This document shows, in pieces, positions 1 through 8,500 of a stretch of DNA of 10,320 nt (within the stretch, counting starts at the first letter, position 1; the number at the start of each line of letters is the position of its first letter). Origin of the DNA: Sulfidibacterium sp036244975 (GTDB lineage Bacteria; Bacteroidota; Bacteroidia; Bacteroidales; F082); NCBI GenBank assembly GCA_036244975.1, contig BTTE01000077.1:1-10320 (forward strand). Reading direction: 5' to 3'. The notes beneath the pieces were generated by a model, which made no database searches, had not been told where the DNA came from, and saw only the letters and a program-made list of their open reading frames with translations. A program made the position numbers and the translations under genes.

Positions 1-56
1 TTGTAAAAATCAAACGGGTATTATCTCTCCATTGTTATAAAAAAAACAATTTAAAA

Positions 57-88
57 TTTGACAATATAAAAGATATTTACTAAATTTA
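57..88 (+). promoter_or_regulatory. Bacteroidota-type promoter for the T9SS cargo gene
   Basis: A TTTG box at 57-60 is followed after exactly 20 bases by TAAATTTA at 81-88. This fits the Bacteroidota -33/-7 pattern (TTTG, 19-21 bases, TAnnTTTG) except for the last base. Transcription would start near 95, leaving a leader of about 48 bases. Promoter assignment by eye only. Confidence 0.4.
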
Positions 89-142
89 TGCCCTTAGATT
101 TTTTTATTTATATGAAATTAATAACCCTTAAAAATTAAATCT

Positions 143-1768
143 ATGAAAAGAAAATTACTTATTAGTTTAGTTAGTATTGTCGCAATGCTTGTTTATTCGC
201 AGACAGGTTTTGCCCATAACATGCTTCTAAACGGCAAAGCGAAGAGCTTGTCTGATTCCAATACGGCAACTGTAAGGGACGCCAGGCAGCTTACGTGGAC
301 TGCACCTAAATCGGGAGAAACATATTATGTTGGCGATTCCGTTGTGTTTAGGTGGACTTCTGAAAATGTTGACAGTATTTTGATTGCTGCAAAAGGCAAA
401 CAAGATAGTGGGTATTTCTTCCTGACCGTGAAGGGAAATCCGGATTCCGACCATCCTGATTTAGCTCCGGTCCCTGCCGCTCAGGGATATTACGGGCTTC
501 GTATTCCTCTGAATGCATCGGTTGACACCATGACATTCTACCTCTTTGATGCAGCCGATACAACATTTTATACTACCGTTGAACCCATTTACCTGAAAGA
601 CACCATTGCGCCAACCGTAGAAAGTCTGGCTCCGAATGCCGGATCCATGGATTTTCCGGCCACTGCACCTATTAGTGTTTCTTTTTCAGAGGAAATTGTA
701 GCGGGAACCGGGCAACTGCACATCAAGAAATCGGATGGGACTACGGTGGAAAACATTGATGCTTCCAAACTCAATTTACAGGGGGATAACTTTTACGTTA
801 ATCCTAATCCGCAACTGGTACCGGGTCAATCATATTACATAGAGATGGATGCCGGTTTGGTTAAAGATTTGAGTGGAAATGAATTTGCCGGTTTATCCGG
901 AAAAAGCTGGTCGTTTACGGTTGCCACCGCAACCCTTTACTTCTCTGAGTATATTGAAGGCTCAGGTAACAACAAGGCTTTGGAGATATATAATCCTACT
1001 GATCATACCGTTAACCTGGGCAATTATATGATTGCCAGCTCATACAACGGAAATAATTTTGGTACCGACTCTGCCAGTCTTTATTATTTTCCCCATGGTG
1101 CAGTACTTAAATCCGGAGCCGTATTTGTCCTCGCTAATTCAGGCGCCAGCTCCGACATTCTGAAAGTTACCAATGACACCCTTGCCGGGGATGCAGGCGG
1201 ACATGTGGTTTCTTTCACTGGAAATGATGCCCGTGTATTAATTCGTAAGTTAAGTAACAGCGATTGGGCATGGCTTGACGTGATTGGAAATGGAGGCCAA
1301 GATCCCGGAACGGGATGGGATGTAGCAGGAGTTGCAGCTGCAACAAAAGGCCATACACTATTGCGTAAAGCCAGTGTGAAAATGGGAACTTCCGATTGGG
1401 GAACTTCTGCCGGAAGCGATTCTGCCAACTCACAATGGATTGTTAAGCCTAAAAATTACTTTGCTAACCTCGGAAAACCTACTCCTCAGGGCACAACGGG
1501 TATCAGTAATATTAACCTGTCCAACCAGATTCAACTTTATCCTAATCCTGGTAATGGTCAGCTGCATATTAACCTAAACAATACTATAAAAGGGAAAGTC
1601 CGTGTACGGATTATGGATATTACAGGTCGCGTGATTTACGAACATGTCTTTAATTATGTTATGAACCAGACGCTGCCAGTAGATATCAGCAATGAGCCTT
1701 CGAACCTGTATTTCATTAGCATTAGCGATGCAAACAATACGGTTGTGAAGAAGTTCCTGAAACGTTAG
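143..1768 (+). CDS. Secreted T9SS cargo protein with Ig-like, lamin-tail and type A sorting domains
   Basis: Probably a cell-surface or secreted protein exported by Sec and then by the type IX secretion system; its substrate is unknown. Residues 1-24 form a signal peptide (KRK, a hydrophobic stretch, then GFA before the likely cut). Residues about 50-150 look like an Ig-like beta domain (APKSGETYYVGDSVVFRW). Residues about 152-262 match the bacterial Ig/SbsA type (DTIAPTVESLAPNAG, a central FSEEI, ending WSFTV). Residues about 265-440 resemble a lamin-tail domain (LYFSEYIEGSGNNKALEIYN). The last 80 residues are a type A sorting domain (QLYPNPGNGQLHINL, then MDITGRV, ending VVKKFLKR), normally removed on export. 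The ATG at 143 is chosen because it directly begins the signal peptide. No enzyme domain is visible, so a binding, adhesion or matrix role is inferred. The gene stands alone and ends at a terminator. Confidence 0.9.
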   Translation: MKRKLLISLVSIVAMLVYSQTGFAHNMLLNGKAKSLSDSNTATVRDARQLTWTAPKSGETYYVGDSVVFRWTSENVDSILIAAKGKQDSGYFFLTVKGNPDSDHPDLAPVPAAQGYYGLRIPLNASVDTMTFYLFDAADTTFYTTVEPIYLKDTIAPTVESLAPNAGSMDFPATAPISVSFSEEIVAGTGQLHIKKSDGTTVENIDASKLNLQGDNFYVNPNPQLVPGQSYYIEMDAGLVKDLSGNEFAGLSGKSWSFTVATATLYFSEYIEGSGNNKALEIYNPTDHTVNLGNYMIASSYNGNNFGTDSASLYYFPHGAVLKSGAVFVLANSGASSDILKVTNDTLAGDAGGHVVSFTGNDARVLIRKLSNSDWAWLDVIGNGGQDPGTGWDVAGVAAATKGHTLLRKASVKMGTSDWGTSAGSDSANSQWIVKPKNYFANLGKPTPQGTTGISNINLSNQIQLYPNPGNGQLHINLNNTIKGKVRVRIMDITGRVIYEHVFNYVMNQTLPVDISNEPSNLYFISISDANNTVVKKFLKR

Positions 1769-1783
1769 CGGCAGGAAACCTGG

Positions 1784-1825
1784 TAATAAAAAGGTCATCC
1801 TATGCGGGGTAACCTTTTTTATTTT
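1784..1825. terminator. Bidirectional Rho-independent terminator
   Basis: The arm AATAAAAAGGT (1785-1795) pairs with ACCTTTTTTATT (1812-1823), with one extra base in the right arm and partial pairing of CC with GG inside. A T-run closes it on the plus strand and the A-rich left arm gives a T-run on the minus strand. It lies between two convergent genes, 16 bases after one stop and about 30 bases before the end of the other, so it can serve both. Confidence 0.6.
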
Positions 1826-1854
1826 AACGCGGCGAAACAGAGAAAGATGCTCCG

Positions 1855-2421
1855 CTATGGAAGTTGCCGTGTGACCCAGTCATTCAGCTTGGCGAAAAGT
1901 TGTTGAGGCAGTAACCGGCGCCACGGCAATTCATCAAACGCTCCCCCGAAAATTAAATATTGATCTATGTTGGCTTCTTTAAATTCCTGTTTTACATGAT
2001 GGCGGAAATTAATCCCGACAATCCAGCCATCATCCAGATTATCAAACCATTCTGCAAAATAATCATCCGTGTCGGAATGAAGGTCAAATACATTTTCACC
2101 AATAAGAATAAAATATTTTATTCCTTGTTTCACAAGTTCCTCAATAACATTACGGTAGAGAAACATAATGTCGTTGTATAATATATCATTCCATTCGCCA
2201 AACAGCTCAATGATACAGTATTGTTGTTCATATTGAACAAACAATAGCTTTAAATAGAGCGTTTGAGAGCCAAAATAATCCCACTGGGGATGAATATAAT
2301 GGTCGTAAATGACATGCTCATACCATATCTCACTGTTTTGCCGACCGAAAAAGGGAGAACGCTCATCTTCGGAAGAAATGTACAGTTCGCGCCAGTTATA
2401 AAACGGTTCCAGGTTGTGCAT
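1855..2421 (-). CDS. Conserved hypothetical protein (188 aa), Bacteroidota family of unknown function
   Basis: I cannot assign a function. The protein is soluble (no signal peptide or membrane segment) and rich in Trp, Tyr and acidic residues. Strong-looking blocks are EDERSPFFGRQ near residue 20, YIHPQWDYFGSQTLYLKLLF at about 43-62, IIELFGEWNDILYNDIM at about 70-86 and KYFILIGENVFDLHSD at about 102-117. These resemble, from memory, a conserved hypothetical family of Bacteroidales in which the HPQWD, GEWND and IGENV blocks recur. The ATG at 2421 has no clear ribosome-binding site, which is common in this phylum. It lies downstream of the E1 dehydrogenase on the same strand, with a 170-base gap that contains a possible promoter, so it is probably transcribed on its own. 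Confidence 0.8.
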   Translation of the reverse strand: MHNLEPFYNWRELYISSEDERSPFFGRQNSEIWYEHVIYDHYIHPQWDYFGSQTLYLKLLFVQYEQQYCIIELFGEWNDILYNDIMFLYRNVIEELVKQGIKYFILIGENVFDLHSDTDDYFAEWFDNLDDGWIVGINFRHHVKQEFKEANIDQYLIFGGAFDELPWRRLLPQQLFAKLNDWVTRQLP

Positions 2422-2447
2422 GGCAGAGGAGAGGTAACACTGAATTT

Positions 2448-2504
2448 TTAAATTGATTTAGACAAAATGTATCCACCTATTGCCAGCAGAATTCCGAAAA
2501 ACAT
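2448..2504 (-). CDS. Possible tiny single-span membrane peptide (18 aa)
   Basis: The frame starting at the ATG complementary to 2502-2504 encodes MFFGILLAIGGYILSKSI and stops 26 bases before the 188-aa gene. It is almost entirely one hydrophobic helix with a charged tail. Reading further up in the same frame gives FWRR just before the Met, a plausible positive-inside flank, but a stop lies eight codons above the Met. Another ATG (complement of 2527-2529) is in a different frame, and one missing base would join it to give a 26-residue peptide. It may therefore be a real micro-peptide, a frameshifted remnant, or chance. Confidence 0.25.
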   Translation of the reverse strand: MFFGILLAIGGYILSKSI

Positions 2505-2553
2505 TCGTCGCCAGAAAATAGATAGTCATGTAAGTAAATTCACCACTTTTCGG

Positions 2554-2561
2554 CAAAAATA
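2554..2561 (-). promoter_or_regulatory. Candidate -7 box for the 188-aa gene
   Basis: The minus strand reads TATTTTTG here, an exact TAnnTTTG match. No convincing TTTG box lies 19-21 bases upstream, so only half of the promoter is supported. A start near 2548 would give a leader of roughly 125 bases that includes the tiny hydrophobic frame at 2448-2504. Confidence 0.25.
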
Positions 2562-2591
2562 AACGCATTTTTCAAAACAGATAATCAATCC

Positions 2592-5003
2592 CTAAAAAAT
2601 ATCAGGATATGTTTGCGGATCGTATTGATGCATCATATCGTAAGTTGCCTCAAAAACATCCTCTGCATTAGGATTAGAGAAATAATCGCCATCCGTACTA
2701 TAGGCTGCCCGATGCGCTTTGGCAGTGATTGACCGGGGTTTCATATCGAGAAAATAGAAACCTCTTTGCCCTTCAATTACTTTTTGCATCATATAGGCGG
2801 TAGCCCCGCCGGGAACATCTTCATCAAAAAAGATAATCTTATTGGTCTTTTTCAGCGACAAAAGAATAACGCTATGAATATCAAACGGTATTAATGTTTG
2901 AACATCAATAAGTTCCACCTCAATACCGAATTCCTCCAGCTGTCTGGCAGCATCCTGAGCAACGCGTACATTCGATCCGTAGGTTACCAGTGTAACATCC
3001 TTTCCATGACGCAACACCTCCGGAGTACCGGGAGCAATGCGATACCTGCCAATATTGGAGGGTTTCCTTTCGCGCAAGCGGTAACCATTGAGCGGTTCAA
3101 TGATTAAAACCGGCTGGTCGGAAGCAAGATAGGTATTGTAAAATCCTGCTGCCTGCGTCATATTACGTGGAACGGCTACGTGGATACCGCGTATGGAATT
3201 GATAACCATGCTCAAAGGCGAACCGGCATGCCAGATGCCTTCGAGCCGGTGCCCACGCGTACTGATGATTAGCGGGGCTTTTTGTCCGCCCCGGGTACGA
3301 TAATGCAGTGTGGCAAGATCATCGCTCATAACCTGCAGGCCATAGAGGATATAATCGAAATACTGAATCTCGGCAATGGGCCGCAAACCGCGAAGCGCCA
3401 TACCCAGTCCCTGGCCGATGATACTGGCTTCGCGAATCCCGGTATCAAAAATCCTGTGTTCACCATATTTGGCCTGAAGTCCTTCGTAAGTCTGGTTAAC
3501 GCCGCCGATTTTTCCCACATCCTCACCAAAGGCCACTACCAACGTGTTGTGCTCAAAAATGTAATCGAAATTATCTCTGAGTATTTCTCTGCCGGGAACA
3601 TACTCTTCCTTTTCGAAAACAGGAGCCACCGGCTTAATATTCATGGCCGACCATTCCGATTCGCTGTACAAGTGGGAGCTGTAGCGGTTTCTGCTCTCGG
3701 CAAGCTCTTTCACAAGCCAGTCTCTGATAATATCTTTCAACGATTTCCCATCTACTGTGCAATCACACAAATATCGGATGGCTCGCCGGGCGGTGCTGTA
3801 AATATCCTTCCGGTTAGGGTCGCCCACCCGTTTCAGATCATTGCTGATAGCATCTATTCGTTGTTTTTCAGCACAATGGCACTCATGGTCAATAAGTTTC
3901 AGAAGTTGATCTCTTTTTTGCTTTAATGGGCGTATGTAATTTCTCCAGGCATTTTTTTTGGCCTCTTTGGCCCGGATTTGTGCCTGCTGTTCAATTTTAT
4001 TCAGTTCGCCTGCTGTTGCAATACCATTTTTGAGTATCCACCGGCGCATGTGCAGAATTCCATCACGGTTATTTTCCTCATCCAGTTGTTGCGGTGTTTT
4101 ATAGCGCTCGTGCGAGCCGGAGGTTGAGTGTCCCTGCGGTTGTGTACAGCCCGTGATATGGAAAAGAACCGGGACATGCTCTTTACGGCACAAAGCAATA
4201 CCTTTTTTGTAAGTGTCAACGAGTTTGGGATAATCAAAACACGGTGCTTTGAGAATAATCAGTCCGTTGCTGTTGTTTTCTTTTTGAAATCCGGAGAGTA
4301 TCTCTGAAATACTTCCTTTTGTAGTTTGCAAATTGCAGGGAACGGAAATGCCCCACTGATCGTCCCACACCGAGACAGCCATGGGGATTTGCAAGACTCC
4401 GGCAGCATTCATTACCTCAAAAAAATGGCCCTCGGAAGTAGAGGCATCACCAATGGTTCCAAAAGCTACCTCGCGTCCCTTTTTGCTGAATTTCGTCTGT
4501 TTTTGAAATGATTTCTCTACTCTGAAAAGTTTTGAGGTGAGCGCCAGTCCGAGTAAACGTGGCATTTGGCTGGCAGTGGGAGAGGAGTCGGGTGCACTGT
4601 TCTTTTGCGAAGTCAGGTTTTTCCATTCTCCATTTTCATTAAGACTTCTGCTTGCAAAATGATTGTTCATGAGGCGACCACCGTGGGCCGGATTGGCTTT
4701 CAAATCAGTATCGCCGTAAAGTTGTGCAAAAAACTCCTCTAATGTCAACATACCGGCGGCAAACATAAAAGTTTGATCACGATAGTAACCGGAACGCCAA
4801 TCTCCATCTTCAAACACCTTGGCCATAGCAAGTTGCGGAATTTCCTTTCCGGCGCCGAAAATACCGAATTTGGCTTTTCCGGTGAGTACTTCACGTCTTC
4901 CCAGCAGGCTGACCTGACGGCTTTCGCTGGCAATACGATAATCATTTAATACTTCTTCTTTTTCTAATTTCAGGGAGGTATAAGTCTTTACAGAGTCGTT
5001 CAT
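2592..5003 (-). CDS. Fused alpha/beta 2-oxoacid dehydrogenase E1 component (thiamine diphosphate dependent)
   Basis: Catalyses oxidative decarboxylation of a 2-oxoacid (branched-chain type most likely, pyruvate possible) and reductive acylation of the lipoyl E2, in the cytoplasm. Residues about 30-320 are the alpha half: YYRDQTFMFAAGM near 73, the region HGGRLMNNHF at 107-116, and the cofactor motif GDASTSEGHFFEVMNAAGV at 185-203 with VWDDQWGISVP at 212-222. Residues about 330-450 form a helical, charged linker. Residues about 465-795 are the beta half: FGEDVGKIGGVNQTYEGLQ at 492-510, FDTGIREASIIGQGLGMAL, EIQYFDYI, and the transketolase C-terminal domain from about 660 (TLVTYGSNVRVAQDAA, FFDEDVPGGATAYMM). 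In classical alpha subunits an Asn of an NN pair binds the metal; here the place reads DD, which from memory is usual in Bacteroidota fused E1. E2 and E3 are not in the window. The ATG at 5003 sits just after a TATCTTTG box. Substrate cannot be settled from sequence alone. Confidence 0.92.
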   Translation of the reverse strand: MNDSVKTYTSLKLEKEEVLNDYRIASESRQVSLLGRREVLTGKAKFGIFGAGKEIPQLAMAKVFEDGDWRSGYYRDQTFMFAAGMLTLEEFFAQLYGDTDLKANPAHGGRLMNNHFASRSLNENGEWKNLTSQKNSAPDSSPTASQMPRLLGLALTSKLFRVEKSFQKQTKFSKKGREVAFGTIGDASTSEGHFFEVMNAAGVLQIPMAVSVWDDQWGISVPCNLQTTKGSISEILSGFQKENNSNGLIILKAPCFDYPKLVDTYKKGIALCRKEHVPVLFHITGCTQPQGHSTSGSHERYKTPQQLDEENNRDGILHMRRWILKNGIATAGELNKIEQQAQIRAKEAKKNAWRNYIRPLKQKRDQLLKLIDHECHCAEKQRIDAISNDLKRVGDPNRKDIYSTARRAIRYLCDCTVDGKSLKDIIRDWLVKELAESRNRYSSHLYSESEWSAMNIKPVAPVFEKEEYVPGREILRDNFDYIFEHNTLVVAFGEDVGKIGGVNQTYEGLQAKYGEHRIFDTGIREASIIGQGLGMALRGLRPIAEIQYFDYILYGLQVMSDDLATLHYRTRGGQKAPLIISTRGHRLEGIWHAGSPLSMVINSIRGIHVAVPRNMTQAAGFYNTYLASDQPVLIIEPLNGYRLRERKPSNIGRYRIAPGTPEVLRHGKDVTLVTYGSNVRVAQDAARQLEEFGIEVELIDVQTLIPFDIHSVILLSLKKTNKIIFFDEDVPGGATAYMMQKVIEGQRGFYFLDMKPRSITAKAHRAAYSTDGDYFSNPNAEDVFEATYDMMHQYDPQTYPDIF

Positions 5004-5023
5004 TTAACGTCTTTTTTGCGGTA

Positions 5024-5031
5024 CAAAGATA
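5024..5031 (-). promoter_or_regulatory. -7 box of the E1 dehydrogenase promoter
   Basis: The minus strand reads TATCTTTG, an exact match to TAnnTTTG, with a predicted start about 15 bases before the E1 ATG. A canonical TTTG is not visible at the -33 position; a dyad occupies that place instead. Confidence 0.45.
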
Positions 5032-5045
5032 CGAAATTAAAATGA

Positions 5046-5058
5046 TTCTAAATTAGAA
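5046..5058. promoter_or_regulatory. Small dyad over the -33 region of the E1 promoter (operator candidate)
   Basis: TTCTAAATTAGAA is a perfect 6-bp dyad around one central base. It falls where the -33 box of the E1 promoter should be, as expected of a repressor or activator site. It is short and AT-rich, so chance is possible. Confidence 0.2.
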
Positions 5059-5179
5059 AAACATCCGGAAAATATGCAAACAGGGTTTCATTACGTTAAA
5101 ATAATACTCCCTTTGTCCGTACCACGAATACTTGAAGAAATGGTTATAAAAACAGGGGCTTTGAATCACTTTGTGAAAT

Positions 5180-5314
5180 CAATACTCCGGTAAGTTTTTC
5201 TAACAACTTGAAAACAAGCCTATTAACTAACGAGGCGCGAAATGGTTAATTTATTTTATATCAGGACGTTATGTTTCGTGTAATAGTCAATTTCAAAAAT
5301 TTACCGGAGTATTG
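5180..5314. repeat. MITE-like 135-bp element bounded by 20-bp inverted repeats
   Basis: The left end 5180-5199 (CAATACTCCGGTAAGTTTTT) is the reverse complement of the right end 5295-5314 at 19 of 20 positions. The inside (95 bases) has no coding potential, with scattered further partial complementarity (CTATTA..CGAAA on the left against TTTCG..TAATAG on the right), so the whole unit could fold into one long imperfect hairpin. The bases just outside do not form an obvious target-site duplication. It may be a miniature inverted-repeat element or a structured regulatory region; no second copy is present in the window. Confidence 0.5.
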
Positions 5315-5324
5315 TGAAATAACA

Positions 5325-5357
5325 GTTGGTATTTAACAATATACTACAATATTTTTA
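5325..5357 (+). promoter_or_regulatory. Weak promoter candidate for the helicase gene
   Basis: GTTG at 5325-5328 is followed after 21 bases by TATTTTTA at 5350-5357, one base off TAnnTTTG. Transcription would start near 5364 and give a leader of about 200 bases, placing the 20-bp inverted repeat inside the mRNA leader. Other promoters in this AT-rich stretch cannot be excluded. Confidence 0.22.
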
Positions 5358-5445
5358 GATGATATTATTTTACAACTTTGGGGAAATCCTCTCTGTTTGG
5401 AATTCTCACTTCTTGCATGGCAAACCTGTTTGTTATACATCACAC

Positions 5446-5494
5446 GGGATAAATTTATACATTTTCATTTTTAAAAAATGTATAAATTTATCCC
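5446..5494. promoter_or_regulatory. Perfect 20-bp inverted repeat upstream of the helicase gene
   Basis: The left arm 5446-5465 (GGGATAAATTTATACATTTT) is perfectly complementary to the right arm 5475-5494, separated by a 9-base loop. It ends 70 bases before the ATG at 5565. As DNA it could be an operator for a dimeric regulator; as RNA it would be a 20-bp leader hairpin. It is not followed by a good T-run and is AT-rich, so a simple terminator is less likely. Confidence 0.6.
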
Positions 5495-5564
5495 CTTTTA
5501 AATATAATGATTTTGGACACAGAATTCAATTCACAAACTCATTATTCTTCTTTAAGCGAGAGAT

Positions 5565-8500
5565 ATGGATGTATTAGTTTATAAAGATTTGTCTTATAGC
5601 GGCCTGACAAAGCAATACAAAAAGACGGTAGCGTTTTTAAAAAACGGCGATTTTATTTCTGCCGACATAAAAAAGTTGAAAAATACCGGATATTACCGGG
5701 CAAAACTGGATTACGAAAACAGATTACTTTTTAAGTTTGGCTATAATAACGGGAAATATTGCATTCTTTTGCTCGAAGTAATAAAGAATCACAACTATGA
5801 TAAGTCACGTTTTTTACAGGGAGTGAAAGTTGATGAAGACAAATTAGTTCCTTTGAAGACCGAAGAAGAGATCCCCAAAGAAAATGCAGTTGACCTGACT
5901 TACATTAATCCTCATTCCAACAAATTTCATTTATTAGATAAATACATTTCATTTGATAAAATTCAGGAAGGTATATTTAGTGTTCAACCGCCGGTGGTAA
6001 TCGTCGGCTCTGCCGGAAGCGGGAAAACCGTTCTTACGCTGGAAAAAATAAAGTCGCTTAAAGGGAATATCCTTTACGTTACTCTGTCGTCTTACCTTGC
6101 GGAAAATTCGGCAAAGCTTTATTATTCAAATAATTACCTTAACGAAAAACAGGAGATTGATTTTTTATCCTATAAAGAGTTCCTTGAGACGTTGAGAATT
6201 ATTCCCCATCGCGAATTGGATTATAAAAGTTTTGAAAGGTGGCTGCATCCGCGCAAGCAAGCGCTCGGTATAAAAACCCCCTATAAGCTCTTTGAGGAAT
6301 TCCGGGGGGTATTATCCGGAATGGATATCACCAAAGAATATCTCAGCAGGGATGATTATCTCGGGCTTGGTGTTAAACAGTCCATATATCTTTCGGGCGA
6401 AAGAAATAAAGTTTATGATGCATTTTTAAAATATCTTGAGTTTATTGAGGACAACAAATTTTACGATATAAACATAATCTCTTTCAAATGGTTGAACTTC
6501 TGCAAGCCTAAATATGATTTTATTATAATTGACGAGGTACAGGATTTTACCAATATTCAGTTGTATATCATTTTAAAATCGCTGAAAGTATCCGAAAGTT
6601 TCATTCTTTGCGGTGACGCCAACCAAATTGTTCATCCTAATTTTTTCTCGTGGACACATGTAAAAACCATGTTTTATCAACACGATATTTCTGCTAATGA
6701 AATTAAAATTTTAAGAACCAATTACAGAAATTCGGTACAGATAACTGAACTTTCAAACCGTCTTCTGAAAATTAAAAATGCACGCTTCGGCTCCATTGAT
6801 AAAGAAAGCACCTATCTGATCAAACCCGTGGCTGAGAACAAAGGTGAGGTCAGCTTTTTTAGGGATACACCCAAAAATCGTGTGCTCATCAATAATAAAA
6901 CAAGCCGTTCTGCCAGGTTTGCCGTTTTGGTTATGAACTCCGAAGACAAAGCGGATGTAAAAAAAACTTTTAAAACACCACTGGTTTTTTCGATACACGA
7001 AGCCAAAGGACTTGAATACGAAAACATCATCATTATCAATTTTATCAGTAGCAACAGCAGTGAATTCAGTGAAATATCCAAAGGAATCACAACGGAACAC
7101 CTTCAGGACGAAAACTTTGTTTTTTCACGTGGAAAAGACAAAAGAGATAAATCACTTGATGCTTACAAATTCTATATCAATTCGTTATACGTAGGTATTA
7201 CAAGGGCAGTAAAGAACCTATACTTTTTTGAGAAATCGGAGAAACATGACATCCTTCGCCTGTTGAACCTCACCAAAGTAAATCCCGTTGAAATTAAACA
7301 ATCGGTTTCTTCAACCGACGAATGGGAACAGGAAGTAAGAAAACTTGAAATGCAGGGAAAAACCGAGCAGGCAGAAGAAATCAGGAAAACCATTCTCAAC
7401 ATCCAAAAACCTGATTGGGAACCTATTACATCCGGCAATATCGGGCAACTTAAAAAAGATGCCCTTAATCCTGACATATATAACAAAAAGGCCAAAGACA
7501 AGCTGTTTGCTTATTCTATTTTGTATGATGACACCGAAACTCTACATAAATTAGCAGAGCTAAAATATAGAAAAGCCGGATTTTACGACAAAGACAGGAA
7601 CTCTGTTTTTAGAAAATATTATGCCGCTTACCAAGCTGATAATACCAAAGTAATTGAGCAAAACATTAAAAAATACGGTGTGGATTATCGCGACCAGTTC
7701 AATCTGACCCCCTTATTGGCTGCCTCGGTCAACGGTAGTTTAGCGATAATTGAAATGCTGATAAAATATAACGCCAATCCCGGCTTAACAGACAATTTCG
7801 GAAAGAATCCTTTACAAATAGCTTTGCTCCATGCCTATACCGGCAAAAATTTCTCGCTGAAATTAGGGCAGATATATCATGGAATTGTTACCGAATATGT
7901 AAAGATTCAGGTAAACGGTAAGATGATTAAAATAAACAATAAGAAAATAGAATACCTGTTGTTGAACTTCTTTGTTGCTTTACAGGAAATAATTATCAGT
8001 AAAAAGAATGCTGACAGAGCGTTTACGGGAATTACGGCACCTGATATAGTCCGTGTTTTTGCAACCTGGCCCGAAAATATCTTACCCGAATATCGTAAGA
8101 AACGCTCTTATATTTCAGCCTGTTTGTCGAAAAATGAAATGGACAGCAATAATCCATGGGGCAAGAAAATATTTGCTCGCACCGAAAGAGGTTTTTATTT
8201 GCTCAATCCCGATATGGAACTATATGTGAATGAAAAATGGGCAAACGTTTATGAAATAATGCGGGTTGAGAGAATAAAAATACTATCAGGCGAAGAAAGA
8301 GATAAAATCAAAATAAAAAACCTTTTTGAGAATCTGTTTCAACAGTATAAAAATAGTCCGTATTCCCTTTTGCAGATAAAAATAAGTAATCCGGATTTCT
8401 ATGAAACTATGTGTAAAGTAATTCCGGAAAAGATGGATAAATTAAAAGAGGAGGTTGAAAAACTTTATATCCAAGAGGAACAGGAAAGGAAAGAGATGAA

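Larger units (their letters stand above)
5004..5564. other. Gene-free divergent intergenic region
   Basis: This 561-base stretch separates the E1 gene (minus) from the helicase gene (plus). It holds the E1 promoter and a 13-base dyad at its left end, a 135-bp element with inverted-repeat ends (5180-5314), a weak plus-strand promoter candidate (5325-5357) and a perfect 20-bp inverted repeat (5446-5494). A 72-codon open frame at 5359-5577 crosses the inverted repeat, has no recognisable protein features and overlaps the helicase start, so it is not called as a gene. Confidence 0.7.

Noticed and set aside
1084..1428. 114-codon minus-strand frame inside the T9SS cargo gene
   Set aside because: Shadow of the real plus-strand gene, with no protein-like features of its own.
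3282..3926. 214-codon plus-strand frame opposite the E1 gene
   Set aside because: It is antisense to a strongly conserved coding region whose frame and motifs are unmistakable; long antisense frames are expected there.
5446..5494. Rho-independent terminator for an upstream gene
   Set aside because: No plus-strand gene lies upstream, the stem is AT-rich and no proper T-run follows.
5359..5577. 72-codon plus-strand frame before the helicase gene
   Set aside because: It runs through the perfect inverted repeat, has low-complexity Phe/Tyr/Asn-rich composition from AT-rich DNA, and overlaps the helicase start.
6753..7100. Minus-strand frames (115 and 92 codons) opposite the helicase motifs
   Set aside because: They lie antisense to the helicase core, which carries clear motifs in the plus frame.
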